Positions 6,844 to 14,292 of a DNA stretch of 42,305 nucleotides are shown piece by piece. The position numbers and the translations under genes were made by a program. Origin of the DNA: an uncultured Clostridia bacterium. GTDB lineage: Bacteria > Bacillota > Clostridia > UMGS1883. Where the stretch lies: positions 1 through 42,305 of the forward strand of contig CANRJP010000012.1 of assembly GCA_947630975.1 (NCBI GenBank), read 5' to 3'. Positions within the stretch are counted from its first letter, which is position 1. Each line of letters starts with the position of its first letter. Below the pieces are notes generated by a model. The model had not been told where the DNA came from. It searched no databases and saw only the letters and a program-made list of their open reading frames with translations.

Positions 6844-7218
6844 ATGGTAGGGCGCATGAGTTTGGAAGGCTTCGAGGTTTTTAATTTTAACGATGGTACA
6901 CCGGTGCTCTCAGTCAGGCAAAATAGCGTAACTTTCGGCAAATCGGTGTCAAGAAAACTGGGTAGCCCGGAATATGTAATTTTCCTGTTCGATTATTCGG
7001 CTAAAAAAATGGCTGTCCAGGTGTGCGATAAAAACACTCCTAACGCGGTCAAATTTTCTAAGGAAAACAATTCTGGTGGGAATGTTAGGTTTTTTCACAA
7101 GGGCTTGCTTGCGGAAATCGCATTGATAACGGGGTGGAACCTCAGGGAAAGGTCGTATAGGGTCTATGGCACCTTATTGCGCGGAGAAAACGCCATAGTT
7201 TTTGACTTAGCAGAGTGA
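6844..7218 (+). CDS. Unknown 124-residue phage-associated protein
   Basis: The product has a conserved-looking core: NSVTFGKSVSRKLGSPEYV, FDYSAKKMAVQVCDK and NVRFFHKGLLAEIALITGW. I recall short proteins of this shape in clostridial phages but no assigned function. Alternating hydrophobic strands suggest a small beta domain followed by a helix. GAAGGGAAG lies eight to ten bases before ATG 6844; ATG 6856 is an alternative. A stop closes the frame near 6786, so there is no longer version. The downstream 7210 repeat links it to the preceding gene. Confidence 0.65.
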   Translation: MVGRMSLEGFEVFNFNDGTPVLSVRQNSVTFGKSVSRKLGSPEYVIFLFDYSAKKMAVQVCDKNTPNAVKFSKENNSGGNVRFFHKGLLAEIALITGWNLRERSYRVYGTLLRGENAIVFDLAE

Positions 7219-7239
7219 CGGGGCTGCAGGAGAGCCGGT
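7210..7239 (+). repeat. 3' element copy B (GCAGAGTGACGG...GAGCCGGT)
   Basis: GCAGAGTGACGG (7210-7221) overlaps the stop of the 6844 gene, and GAGCCGGT lies at 7232-7239. The outer blocks match copy A exactly; the middle differs. Confidence 0.75.
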
Positions 7240-7292
7240 CACTATCCCGGCCACACTACGAAAAAATTTTTTAAAAAATTTTCAAAAAACAC

Positions 7293-7321
7293 TTGACATA
7301 CTTAAACAAGTATGTTATAAT
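7293..7321 (+). promoter_or_regulatory. Promoter with operator O3
   Basis: TTGACA (7293-7298) and TATAAT (7316-7321) are 17 bp apart. The spacer region is a perfect palindrome ACATACTT-AAAC-AAGTATGT (7296-7315). GAGAGGAGG follows at 7331-7339 for the 7348 gene. Confidence 0.9.
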
Positions 7322-7347
7322 ATAACCATAGAGAGGAGGCGAAGAAA

Positions 7348-7464
7348 TTGAGTCGGCAAAAGAAAAACGGCAAGAAGCCTGATCCCAACAAAATCTTACT
7401 TCTTACCGCAATCTTTCAGCTTGCAGTTGCCTTGATCGAACTTATCAAGGAACTCACAAGTTGA
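7348..7464 (+). CDS. 38-residue basic-plus-hydrophobic peptide (candidate small membrane toxin)
   Basis: TTG 7348 is eight bases after GAGAGGAGG and directly downstream of a consensus promoter, so expression is credible. The peptide has a Lys-rich N-terminus (SRQKKNGKKPDPNK) and one amphipathic or membrane helix (ILLLTAIFQLAVALIELIKEL). Layout and size resemble small hydrophobic peptides of type I toxin systems and similar orphan peptides of Firmicutes mobile elements; I see no antisense RNA promoter that would prove that. A regulatory leader peptide is the main alternative. Confidence 0.6.
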   Translation: MSRQKKNGKKPDPNKILLLTAIFQLAVALIELIKELTS

Positions 7465-7544
7465 GGGCGGGGGCTTCGGCCCCTTGCCCTGCCACCAATA
7501 TTGTATCACGTTTAATCGATCTTGTCAAGTAGGAGGTGAAAATA

Positions 7545-7643
7545 ATGTTGTCAGATATTTTAAACGTCGTTGAAATCATTCTCGACCTCGCTATCGCGGC
7601 GCTGCTCTTCGCCCTGTGGCGGGAGATGAAATCGAAAAAATGA
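7545..7643 (+). CDS. 32-residue single-pass membrane peptide
   Basis: ATG 7545 follows AGGAGGTGA. The peptide (MLSDILNVVEIILDLAIAALL then FALWREMKSKK, adjoining) is one hydrophobic helix with a basic C-terminal end, like holin-like toxins and small membrane regulators. It sits between the 38-residue peptide and the ribbon-helix-helix gene, 16 bases before the latter, probably in the same operon. A TTCG hairpin at about 7467-7482 lies upstream and could tune its translation. Confidence 0.6.
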   Translation: MLSDILNVVEIILDLAIAALLFALWREMKSKK

Positions 7644-7659
7644 TCACGGAGGAATGGAC

Positions 7660-7866
7660 ATGGCTGAAAAAAGAAAAACCTACACCTCGGCAGCCGTAAA
7701 AAATCGCTATGCCGCCAAAAATTATGATCGCATAAACCTGTTCGTGAAAAAAGGGCAAAAGGACGCCATAAAGCAACGTGCCGAGGCCCTCGGTATGAGC
7801 CTGAACGAATATATAACCGGCCTTGTCCGCTCGGACATGGGAATTTCAAACGATAACGATAATTAA
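7660..7866 (+). CDS. Ribbon-helix-helix DNA-binding protein (68 aa)
   Basis: DRINLFVKKGQKDAIKQRAEALGMSLNEYITGLVRSD (residues about 22-60) is a CopG/Arc-like ribbon-helix-helix: strand, helix, SLNEY turn, helix. The tail is basic at the N-terminus and acidic at the C-terminus. ATG 7660 has GGAGG seven bases upstream; the ATG at 7654 touches the same site and is too close. As the last gene behind operator O3 it most likely represses this operon, as antitoxin or CopG-like proteins do; that is inference. Confidence 0.75.
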   Translation: MAEKRKTYTSAAVKNRYAAKNYDRINLFVKKGQKDAIKQRAEALGMSLNEYITGLVRSDMGISNDNDN

Positions 7867-7877
7867 CCACACACAAA

Positions 7878-7903
7878 AAACAGGCGCCGCATGGCGCCTG
7901 TTT
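7878..7903. terminator. Bidirectional terminator between RHH gene and amidase gene
   Basis: AAACAGGCGCC and GGCGCCTGTTT pair around a GCAT loop, with A-tract on one side. It serves both the + strand operon and the convergent late operon of the phage. Confidence 0.85.
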
Positions 7904-7913
7904 CGCATATTCC

Positions 7914-8936
7914 CTATTTCTGCACGGTATAGGCCAGGTTGATCCAGCCGGCGCCGGATTTCAGTTTTCCCCAGCCGTCCTGTTCGTCAACGATGGTGTA
8001 AACCTCGCCGCCGTAAATTTTTGTGCTGATGCCGTACCGGACGCCGGGGCCCTTACGGACATTCAGCACCGCCGCCGTGACACGCACCAGATACCAAACG
8101 GGGATCTCGGTTTCGGCGGGTGTCGGCACCTCGGTTTCGGTGGGCGTCGGGGGCTCGGTGGGCGCCGGTGCCGGATCGCCCAGCAGCTTGCCCCAGGTCA
8201 AGGGGCCGACGCTGCCGTCCACATCCAGACCATTATTTTGCTGGAACGCCTTTACCGCTGCAAGTGTGGCCGGGCCGAAGCTGCCGTCCACGTCCAGCGG
8301 CCCGAAGCCCAGGCCGTTCAATATGGTTTGCAGCCGCCGCACCGCCTCGCCGACATATCCGTAAACCAGAACAGGGGTCGGGTCTTCCTCCGCCGGAGCG
8401 CCGCCGAGTTTGTCGCGGAATTCCGACAGCCACGCGGCGTTTTTGGCCGCCGTCCCGCACCAGTAGTCCGGACAGTGTTTGCCGGTCACATCGAAATGAC
8501 GGATCACCCGCTCGACGGGGACGTTGTATTTTTCCATCAGCTGCCGCGTCAGCTCCAGGGCGTTTTCGATAGTTGCCGCAGAGGGATAAATCGCGCCGTC
8601 CTTGCGGTCGTCGCACAGTTCAATACTGATACTGTTTGTGTTGTTCACAGTCCCGTACAGCCGACCGCCGCCGGTCTGGGCGCAGTCGCCGTACTTGCTG
8701 CCGCCCACCGACCAGGCAACGCGCCCGTCGGGGACGCTGTGGGTCACGCTGTCGCTGTCAACGAAATAATGGGCGGACGCTTTGACGACCGTGTTGTGAA
8801 AATATTTGCCGTTGCCCTCGTCGGTGTCGCCGTCGTTGGCGGTGAAGTGGATCACTATGTATTTGATTTTACTCAGGGCACGGCTGCCGCCGTAGTTGCC
8901 GCTGTTGGCGGTGTTGGTTTTTAATACGTAACTCAT
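7914..8936 (-). CDS. N-acetylmuramoyl-L-alanine amidase endolysin (340 aa)
   Basis: Cuts the amide bond between muramic acid and the stem peptide to lyse the host. An Amidase_2 domain spans about 20-170: IVIHFTAN gives zinc His 30, RHFDVTGKHCPDYW gives the second His and a zinc-binding Cys. A PG_binding_1 domain follows (about 190-250; LQTILNGLGF...VDGSVGPLTWGKLL), then a Pro/Thr/Glu linker and a C-terminal bacterial SH3 domain (VLNVRKGPG...GWGKL...GWI). No signal peptide, so release depends on the holin. Its ATG overlaps the holin stop. It ends with TAG, showing amber is a normal stop in this phage. Confidence 0.93.
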   Translation of the reverse strand: MSYVLKTNTANSGNYGGSRALSKIKYIVIHFTANDGDTDEGNGKYFHNTVVKASAHYFVDSDSVTHSVPDGRVAWSVGGSKYGDCAQTGGGRLYGTVNNTNSISIELCDDRKDGAIYPSAATIENALELTRQLMEKYNVPVERVIRHFDVTGKHCPDYWCGTAAKNAAWLSEFRDKLGGAPAEEDPTPVLVYGYVGEAVRRLQTILNGLGFGPLDVDGSFGPATLAAVKAFQQNNGLDVDGSVGPLTWGKLLGDPAPAPTEPPTPTETEVPTPAETEIPVWYLVRVTAAVLNVRKGPGVRYGISTKIYGGEVYTIVDEQDGWGKLKSGAGWINLAYTVQK

Positions 8937-9274
8937 CGCGCGTCACCGCCTTTGCCGCCGTTCGCGGGAGGTCGGGGGAACATATCCCGGTAGCCGGTCA
9001 ACTGTTCGTCGGCGTCTGCCGGCTTGGGTGCGTCGTAGGTCATGGCCAGATCGGAATCGTCCAGCCCTTCGGTGGTGGGGTCGGCCACAATTCCGATGAT
9101 GGCCAGCACTGCGAACACGGCGTTTACCACCGCCAGCAGGTTCTCGCCCAAGCTTCCGAGTTCGATGCTGAAGCCGAAAACGTTGGCCACCGCCTGAATT
9201 AAAATCAGGACAGCGGGTATCAGCGCCAGCCAGAACGCTTTATTTTTCAGTCGTACAATCCAGTTGATTTTCAT
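8933..9274 (-). CDS. phi LC3-type holin (113 aa)
   Basis: Forms the inner-membrane lesion that lets the amidase reach the wall. The N-terminus INWIVRLKNKAFWLALIPAV is the hallmark of Phage_holin_1 (phi LC3 family), followed by two membrane segments (about 13-33 and 45-65) and the TTEGLDDSDLAMTYD tail. The C-terminal extension (PKPADADEQLTGYRD...) is longer than in many relatives. Overlaps the amidase gene by four bases. Confidence 0.92.
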   Translation of the reverse strand: MKINWIVRLKNKAFWLALIPAVLILIQAVANVFGFSIELGSLGENLLAVVNAVFAVLAIIGIVADPTTEGLDDSDLAMTYDAPKPADADEQLTGYRDMFPRPPANGGKGGDAR

Positions 9275-9292
9275 TTTTATCTTCCTTTCTTT

Positions 9293-9646
9293 TTAATTTT
9301 TTTCGATTAAATACTCTTGCAGCTCTGCCTTGGCCGCTTTCAAGGCGTCGATGTCATTGCCGTCGATGCCGTGTGACAGCAGCGCCAATATGGCTTTCTG
9401 CGTGACCTTGCTGCCAGTCTCGATGGATTCCATCCGCTTTTTGTCGTTGTCGAAATATTCCTTATAATCCTCGACAGTGTTTTCCAGTGCGGCCAACCGC
9501 TCGTCAACTCTTTTGGCCGGGGCCTTGGCGGACTGAACCCATTTTATTACCAACCCCACAGCGGCGGCTATACTTGAGAAGCCCGCGCAAGCCGCCACAA
9601 TTCCGGCGATGAGGGACGCCGGTGTGAATGTTATAATTGTGTCCAT
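9293..9646 (-). CDS. Membrane-anchored coiled-coil protein of the lysis cassette (117 aa)
   Basis: One or two N-terminal hydrophobic segments (SLIAGIVAACAGFSSIAAAVG and GLVIKWV) precede a charged coiled coil (RVDERLAALENTVEDYKEYF). The layout recalls XhlA-like haemolysin or small spanin-like proteins found before holins, but the sequence match is loose. GGAGGTGA precedes ATG 9646. Its place between fibre and holin genes supports a lysis role. Confidence 0.65.
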   Translation of the reverse strand: MDTIITFTPASLIAGIVAACAGFSSIAAAVGLVIKWVQSAKAPAKRVDERLAALENTVEDYKEYFDNDKKRMESIETGSKVTQKAILALLSHGIDGNDIDALKAAKAELQEYLIEKN

Positions 9647-9721
9647 GCTGTCACCTCCGTTTTTGATTGTAGGTAATGTCGAAAATTTCAGCTCGCGGGG
9701 TGCCTCTTTTTCCGCTACATA

Positions 9722-10966
9722 TCAGTCAATACCATAGTAGACTTTATGGGATAGTTGGTAGGTTATTTCCGGGTCGGCGAGCGTACAGTTTTCTGATGGG
9801 AATTGCAAAAATGCAAGGGGTAACGCTTCATCATAGGAGCTACTACTCTGTGCCCAACCGGATGAGGTATAGCGGATAGTGCCAGGAAAAGTGCCTGTGT
9901 CAAGCGTGACAAATATCTCGCCGCCTTCGCCTTCCGTATATTTGAATTCCACTTCGGTAATCTGGTCAGCGGTGTCACTACGTTTAAATGTGCAAGATAA
10001 CCCATTGATTGAACTGATATTTTTCTGGAACATTTCTTCGGTAATTGGTGTCACTGAACGTGTGAAATTGTCTTCAGAACCGTACCAACCCCAGTACTGG
10101 GAAGTAAATAGCGGGCCAAAACTAAATGTGGGTTTTAACGTGATAGTTCGTTGAGCGTAATCATATTTATCGAATTTCAGATACGTAATGGCCGCATATT
10201 TTCTTATCTCCGGTGGAACATATGCCGGTCTTGCTTGCGGAAAACCAAATAACCAAGGGTTTCGCCATAAGGTATTTTCAATTTTGTTGAATTCAGGGGC
10301 GAACGAGGCAATTATCACGGCGGTATTTGTGGGAGGTTCCGCAGTACCGTCGCTGCTAACCTGAACCGTCGAAAGTTGATTGATTATTGGGTCATAATAT
10401 ATATTTGATTGGTCACGGCGATTTACTGGGTACGTAAGGGTACGCACACCTCCGCTGTATTCACTGAACGGAGTTTGTAATTGAGAATTAGCTTCTTCCC
10501 AAGTCCAAGTAGCCATTTGTTTATTAAAATTAAATACTCTAACAAAAAAATCGCTGGGGTTGTGTACTGTCATCACATCCCTGTTTAAATCATCCTTGAC
10601 AAATTCCCACCATGCAAAACCCCACTGTACCGTAAATCCCGTTTTTGTTGTCAGCGTTTCAATATTGACCCCGCTGTCCTTCAATTCCTTCCCGGTGCCG
10701 TCGGCAAAGACGGGAAGATTGCCCTCCGTGGCTTTGTCCGGGCCGGTCACGTCTCCGGCTCCGCTGCCCTTATTATCCCACTCTTCGATTTTCTCCTCGG
10801 TAATTTTGTCCAGTGTGGTTTTATTGTCGTGGGTGTGACTGTTGTTAATGACGTCCTGTGTCAGGTTGTCCAGTTCTGTTTGGTTTTCGTGGGTGTGGGC
10901 CTTATCGGCCACATCTTTAAATTCCTCCGCCGTCACCGGCGCGGGAACGTTGGTTACTCCTTTCAT
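9722..10966 (-). CDS. Tail fibre protein with HTH-type histidine repeats (414 aa)
   Basis: The N-terminal 60 residues contain AHTHENQTELDNLTQDVINN and HTHDNKTTLDKITEEKIEEW repeats, the HxH-T/N-L-D units that bind metal along trimeric phage fibres. The rest is beta-rich with many Trp and Tyr residues and no recognised receptor domain. It is the last and distal fibre gene and probably carries the receptor-binding tip. No chaperone-like small gene follows. Confidence 0.75.
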   Translation of the reverse strand: MKGVTNVPAPVTAEEFKDVADKAHTHENQTELDNLTQDVINNSHTHDNKTTLDKITEEKIEEWDNKGSGAGDVTGPDKATEGNLPVFADGTGKELKDSGVNIETLTTKTGFTVQWGFAWWEFVKDDLNRDVMTVHNPSDFFVRVFNFNKQMATWTWEEANSQLQTPFSEYSGGVRTLTYPVNRRDQSNIYYDPIINQLSTVQVSSDGTAEPPTNTAVIIASFAPEFNKIENTLWRNPWLFGFPQARPAYVPPEIRKYAAITYLKFDKYDYAQRTITLKPTFSFGPLFTSQYWGWYGSEDNFTRSVTPITEEMFQKNISSINGLSCTFKRSDTADQITEVEFKYTEGEGGEIFVTLDTGTFPGTIRYTSSGWAQSSSSYDEALPLAFLQFPSENCTLADPEITYQLSHKVYYGID

Positions 10967-10981
10967 TTTTTCACTCCCTCA

Positions 10982-12481
10982 TTACTGCTCCCAGCCGGAA
11001 CCCACAGACACTCGTTGGTCGAAGGGTTCCGGAGCTTTCTCAAATGTTTTGAGGCCGCTTGCCTGAACCCTGCCTAACGGCACGGCCCCCGTGAGGCCTT
11101 CGGGATACGGCCTTACGTCCGCATAAAATCCGAGAGCGACTCTGCCGTTTGGTAGATAGTCGGGCACGAATCCGAAGTAGATCAGGAACAACGGATATGA
11201 AAATGTGTCGTGCAGCGTCAGAGTGACTGTTTCAAGGTCGGTGTCCAGCGTCAGGTCGGCCCCGCTGTCGCTGAGCTTGTTGACAGTTCCTGTAACGGAG
11301 TAGTTGGTGCTTTCTCCGCCGTCGATGAAGCAATAGCCCGGACAGTGGAAGGTAACCGTTGTGTCGGAAGTTTTGTCAACGGTTATTTTTGACGTCCCAA
11401 GACATATGCTGGGCGCACCCAGCCCGTCCAGCTTGGTCTTATCCGCAGCGCTCATCAGGCCATTGTCGTTTTGTGTAGCCATTGGTAAGTTCGTCCATCC
11501 ATATTGACCCGTGTCGCTTGTAACGCTGAGAAATTTGCCCCTATCAGGTGTGCCTGCAAGGGGAACAAGCGCTTGCGGAATGAGCAAACCCTTTCCTGTC
11601 GAATCTTGAAGCCCGATATCGGTGTCATCCCGAGTCAATTCATACGTCAATCCGCCTACTCTTGTCCAGCCGTCCGTACCGTCCGTGGCCCATGTGTTGC
11701 CGCTTATCCAGCCCCGACGCATATAAATAATGCTGTTCTTGACGTCGAAGGCCACCTGCACCCGCAGATTGTACCAGTCCTCGTTTTCCGCGCCCTTCAT
11801 GCCGTTGACCACCAGCAGCAGCCAGTTCACCTTGTTGCCGCCGGTGTAGGGCGGATGGTTCACGCAGTCCGCGCCCAAACCGCCGATGTACCAGCCGTCC
11901 TCCCGGCACCAGTTCACCAGCCAGCCGTTTTTCATGTTGGCGTCCGTGCTGTCCTTGCAGTGGCGGACGGGGATGTGCGTCTTGCCCCAGAAGGAGTTTA
12001 TCAGGTCGGTGAGGTACGCCTTGTCCGTGGAGCTCATCAGGCCGTCCACGCCGCCGGTGGAGCTGTAGTGTCCGTCGCCGTTCTTTACGTCGCTGGACTT
12101 GGCCTCGTTAATGCTGATATGCACAAGTCTGCTGCCCGTCCACATAACGTAGTCGCCGTAGCTGACCTTGCCGTTTGCCCCGGCGACGGTATACTTCGAC
12201 GGATATGGGCCGCTGCCCGACCGGGAATTTGTGGTGCAAAGGTAGAACCACTTGCCCACGAAGGCGTCGGTCTGACAGCTCGCCATGGTGCCGTAGGATT
12301 TATTGCCAAGGTCCTTTACTTCGTCGGTGTCGAGATACCAGGTGTAAGAACCCACGGTAGAGGAGATTTTTTCAGAGAGTTCCTCAATGGCCTCAGTTGC
12401 CGTCTCCATCAAACCGAGAACCCACTCTTTGATTTTCGTTATGAAACTTTTTTCGTGCTTGTCGTTAAAATATTTCGCCAT
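10982..12481 (-). CDS. Tail fibre/appendage protein (499 aa)
   Basis: The N-terminus is helical (HEKSFITKIKEWVLGLMETA), then a large beta-rich body with two DGLMSS/TDKAYLTDL and NGLMSAADKTKLDGL repeats of the triple-helix fibre type. Cys and Trp residues are unusually frequent for a fibre (WCREDGWYIGG, CVNHPP). The C-terminal 120 residues resemble an immunoglobulin-like beta sandwich. Shares the MSAADKTKLDG unit with its upstream neighbour. Confidence 0.75.
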   Translation of the reverse strand: MAKYFNDKHEKSFITKIKEWVLGLMETATEAIEELSEKISSTVGSYTWYLDTDEVKDLGNKSYGTMASCQTDAFVGKWFYLCTTNSRSGSGPYPSKYTVAGANGKVSYGDYVMWTGSRLVHISINEAKSSDVKNGDGHYSSTGGVDGLMSSTDKAYLTDLINSFWGKTHIPVRHCKDSTDANMKNGWLVNWCREDGWYIGGLGADCVNHPPYTGGNKVNWLLLVVNGMKGAENEDWYNLRVQVAFDVKNSIIYMRRGWISGNTWATDGTDGWTRVGGLTYELTRDDTDIGLQDSTGKGLLIPQALVPLAGTPDRGKFLSVTSDTGQYGWTNLPMATQNDNGLMSAADKTKLDGLGAPSICLGTSKITVDKTSDTTVTFHCPGYCFIDGGESTNYSVTGTVNKLSDSGADLTLDTDLETVTLTLHDTFSYPLFLIYFGFVPDYLPNGRVALGFYADVRPYPEGLTGAVPLGRVQASGLKTFEKAPEPFDQRVSVGSGWEQ

Positions 12482-12493
12482 TGTGCCGCCTCC

Positions 12494-13288
12494 TTATTCC
12501 GTCGGGAATAATTCCGCTATCAGGGATTGCGCGTCCTCGTCTGTGGCCAGTTCGATGCCGTCCAATTTGGTCTTATCAGCGGCGCTCATTGTGCCGGCCA
12601 CCGTCTTGGACGCAGCAGGGAGAGTCGTCCACTTTGCCGTGCCGGCGACGCTGTAACCCAGAAACTGTCCGGACGCTCCATCGATGGGAATGTGATTATT
12701 GCCGTTGCCGGAGGGGTGAGTGTAAACGGTGGTATCGGTGCCGTTGATTTTGATTTTGCCGTTTGTGCTGCCCTCCACCCTGGTCGCCTTTTCGGCTATG
12801 CCCGCCAGTTTGTTTTTTTCGGCGGTGGTATAGTCGTTGGTGGACAAAACCTTGCTGCCGTCCTTGGTGACATAGTTGGACAGGTCTACGAAACCGGACA
12901 GAACGTCGAATTTGTATGCGCTGCCATCGGACACCACGACAACGTTTGTGCCCTTGGGGTAGTTGTTCTCTGACCCTTCCACGAATGACGTGTTAGTGGT
13001 GAACGCGTCGGTGACATTGTACACCATCCCAAGCACGTCCTTTGTGGGCTGGGGCAGCGAGGCGAAGGCCCTTGAACCGCCGGGCTTATAAACCGCACTG
13101 ATTTTGGCGTCCACCTGTGCCTCGGTCTGATACTTGCTGTCATTGGCCAACTGACTGACTTTGGTGGGGACGCTGATTTTGTCGACCTTCCCGTCTACGG
13201 CCGATATTTGTCCCTCGACCTCGGTCTTCAGTTTTTCAATCACCTCTTTTAATGTTTTGACGCGGGAAACTTTTTCGTCTCTTTCCAT
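12494..13288 (-). CDS. Tail fibre protein with triple-stranded repeat units (264 aa)
   Basis: A coiled coil at the N-terminus (VKTLKEVIEKLKTEVEGQIS) leads into fibre repeats: YTTAEKNKLAGIAEKATRVE, HPSGNGNNHIPIDGASGQFL and MSAADKTKLDGI, found in many Firmicutes phage fibres and hyaluronidase-like appendages. The last 20 residues (ATDEDAQSLIAELFPTE) closely match the C-terminus of the preceding gene product, suggesting a shared docking or trimer cap peptide. Confidence 0.75.
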   Translation of the reverse strand: MERDEKVSRVKTLKEVIEKLKTEVEGQISAVDGKVDKISVPTKVSQLANDSKYQTEAQVDAKISAVYKPGGSRAFASLPQPTKDVLGMVYNVTDAFTTNTSFVEGSENNYPKGTNVVVVSDGSAYKFDVLSGFVDLSNYVTKDGSKVLSTNDYTTAEKNKLAGIAEKATRVEGSTNGKIKINGTDTTVYTHPSGNGNNHIPIDGASGQFLGYSVAGTAKWTTLPAASKTVAGTMSAADKTKLDGIELATDEDAQSLIAELFPTE

Positions 13289-13305
13289 GGTAAAACCTCC
13301 TATTT

Positions 13306-14286
13306 TTATTCTCCAAAAATTTCATTTATCAGGGACTTGGCGTCCTCGTCTGTTGCGATGTTTTCATTCAGCATTGCCGGTGTGGACAGCGTGCCGTCGG
13401 GAGTGATGTTTATTCCTCTGCCACCGCCAACTTTCACGCCGCCGAGGCGTGTATCAGTGGCAACGGGCAAAACGTATTCACCGGGGGTGCCTCCGCCGCC
13501 TTCTCCGCCTCCGCCGGACGCGCTGCCGTCGCGCTGGGGGAACAGCAGAGCAACGTTGGCGGTCATGTCTTCCGACGGAACGCGTTTCGCCCAAAATCTG
13601 ATTGCATGGTCCACCGCGTCATTCTCGGATGACAGTCCGGCGGCCCGGGCGATTTCGCGGGACGGTTCCAAGATGTGGACGCAGGGGAAATGTTTCAGCA
13701 GCGCCTGTTCCATGGGAACGTCCCGCTGATATTCGCCGCTGTGGGTCGGGTCGGTGGAATTTATCCAGCCGGTGTGGGGAATGACCATGTTTTCGGTTAT
13801 AATTGAATTGGCGAAATTGGATAACGCCTCTTCCACTTCGTCCCGAGTCATTACGTCCAACGTGGGCTCAACCTTGATTTCCACCGTTTCCATGTCCGAA
13901 AAAATGACGTGCATATATAATGTCAGGGAATTGGCGACGCCGGACTTTGCTATGACTTTTTCCGTGGGCGGAATGTTGCAGACAACGATCATGTCCCCGC
14001 TGTCATCGAACAGACCCGCCTCGCGAACGGTGAAGCCGCCGACGTCTGAGGGCAGCATGATTTTGATGTCAATAATGTTTTCGTCCTGTTCGTTTATCTG
14101 TTTATAGACTATCGGGCCGCGCCACGTCTCCCGCTTCAGCTTTTTCTGCGCCGTGGTGGGGACGTAGGCTTGACCGCCGCCGTCTCCGACAGCGGCTTCG
14201 GTGATGTCGACCTTGGCGCCGTTCAGAGTGGCGTCGGCAATTTTTTTAATGCCGATGTCGGTTACCATGGTTTTATATTCAGCCAT
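13306..14286 (-). CDS. Baseplate-proximal tail fibre, P2 gpH-like N-terminus (326 aa)
   Basis: Residues 1-150 (YKTMVTDIGIKKIADATLNG, TVREAGLFDDSGDMIVV) match the collar/attachment domain of P2 gpH-type fibres that dock to the baseplate. The middle contains a DNA-like insertion of unclear role (TGWINSTDPTHSG...), then a Gly-rich hinge GGGGEGGGGTPGEY followed by PVATDTRLGGVKVGGG and the TDEDAKSLINEIF end. It directly follows gpI, as H follows I in P2. Confidence 0.85.
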   Translation of the reverse strand: MAEYKTMVTDIGIKKIADATLNGAKVDITEAAVGDGGGQAYVPTTAQKKLKRETWRGPIVYKQINEQDENIIDIKIMLPSDVGGFTVREAGLFDDSGDMIVVCNIPPTEKVIAKSGVANSLTLYMHVIFSDMETVEIKVEPTLDVMTRDEVEEALSNFANSIITENMVIPHTGWINSTDPTHSGEYQRDVPMEQALLKHFPCVHILEPSREIARAAGLSSENDAVDHAIRFWAKRVPSEDMTANVALLFPQRDGSASGGGGEGGGGTPGEYVLPVATDTRLGGVKVGGGRGINITPDGTLSTPAMLNENIATDEDAKSLINEIFGE

Positions 14287-14292
14287 AAATCA

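Noticed and set aside
4200-7900. CRISPR-like repeats in the control region
   Set aside because: Repeated blocks occur only twice each and have no regular spacers; no cas genes.
9722-14286. Diversity-generating retroelement acting on the fibres
   Set aside because: No reverse transcriptase gene or template repeat is visible in the window.
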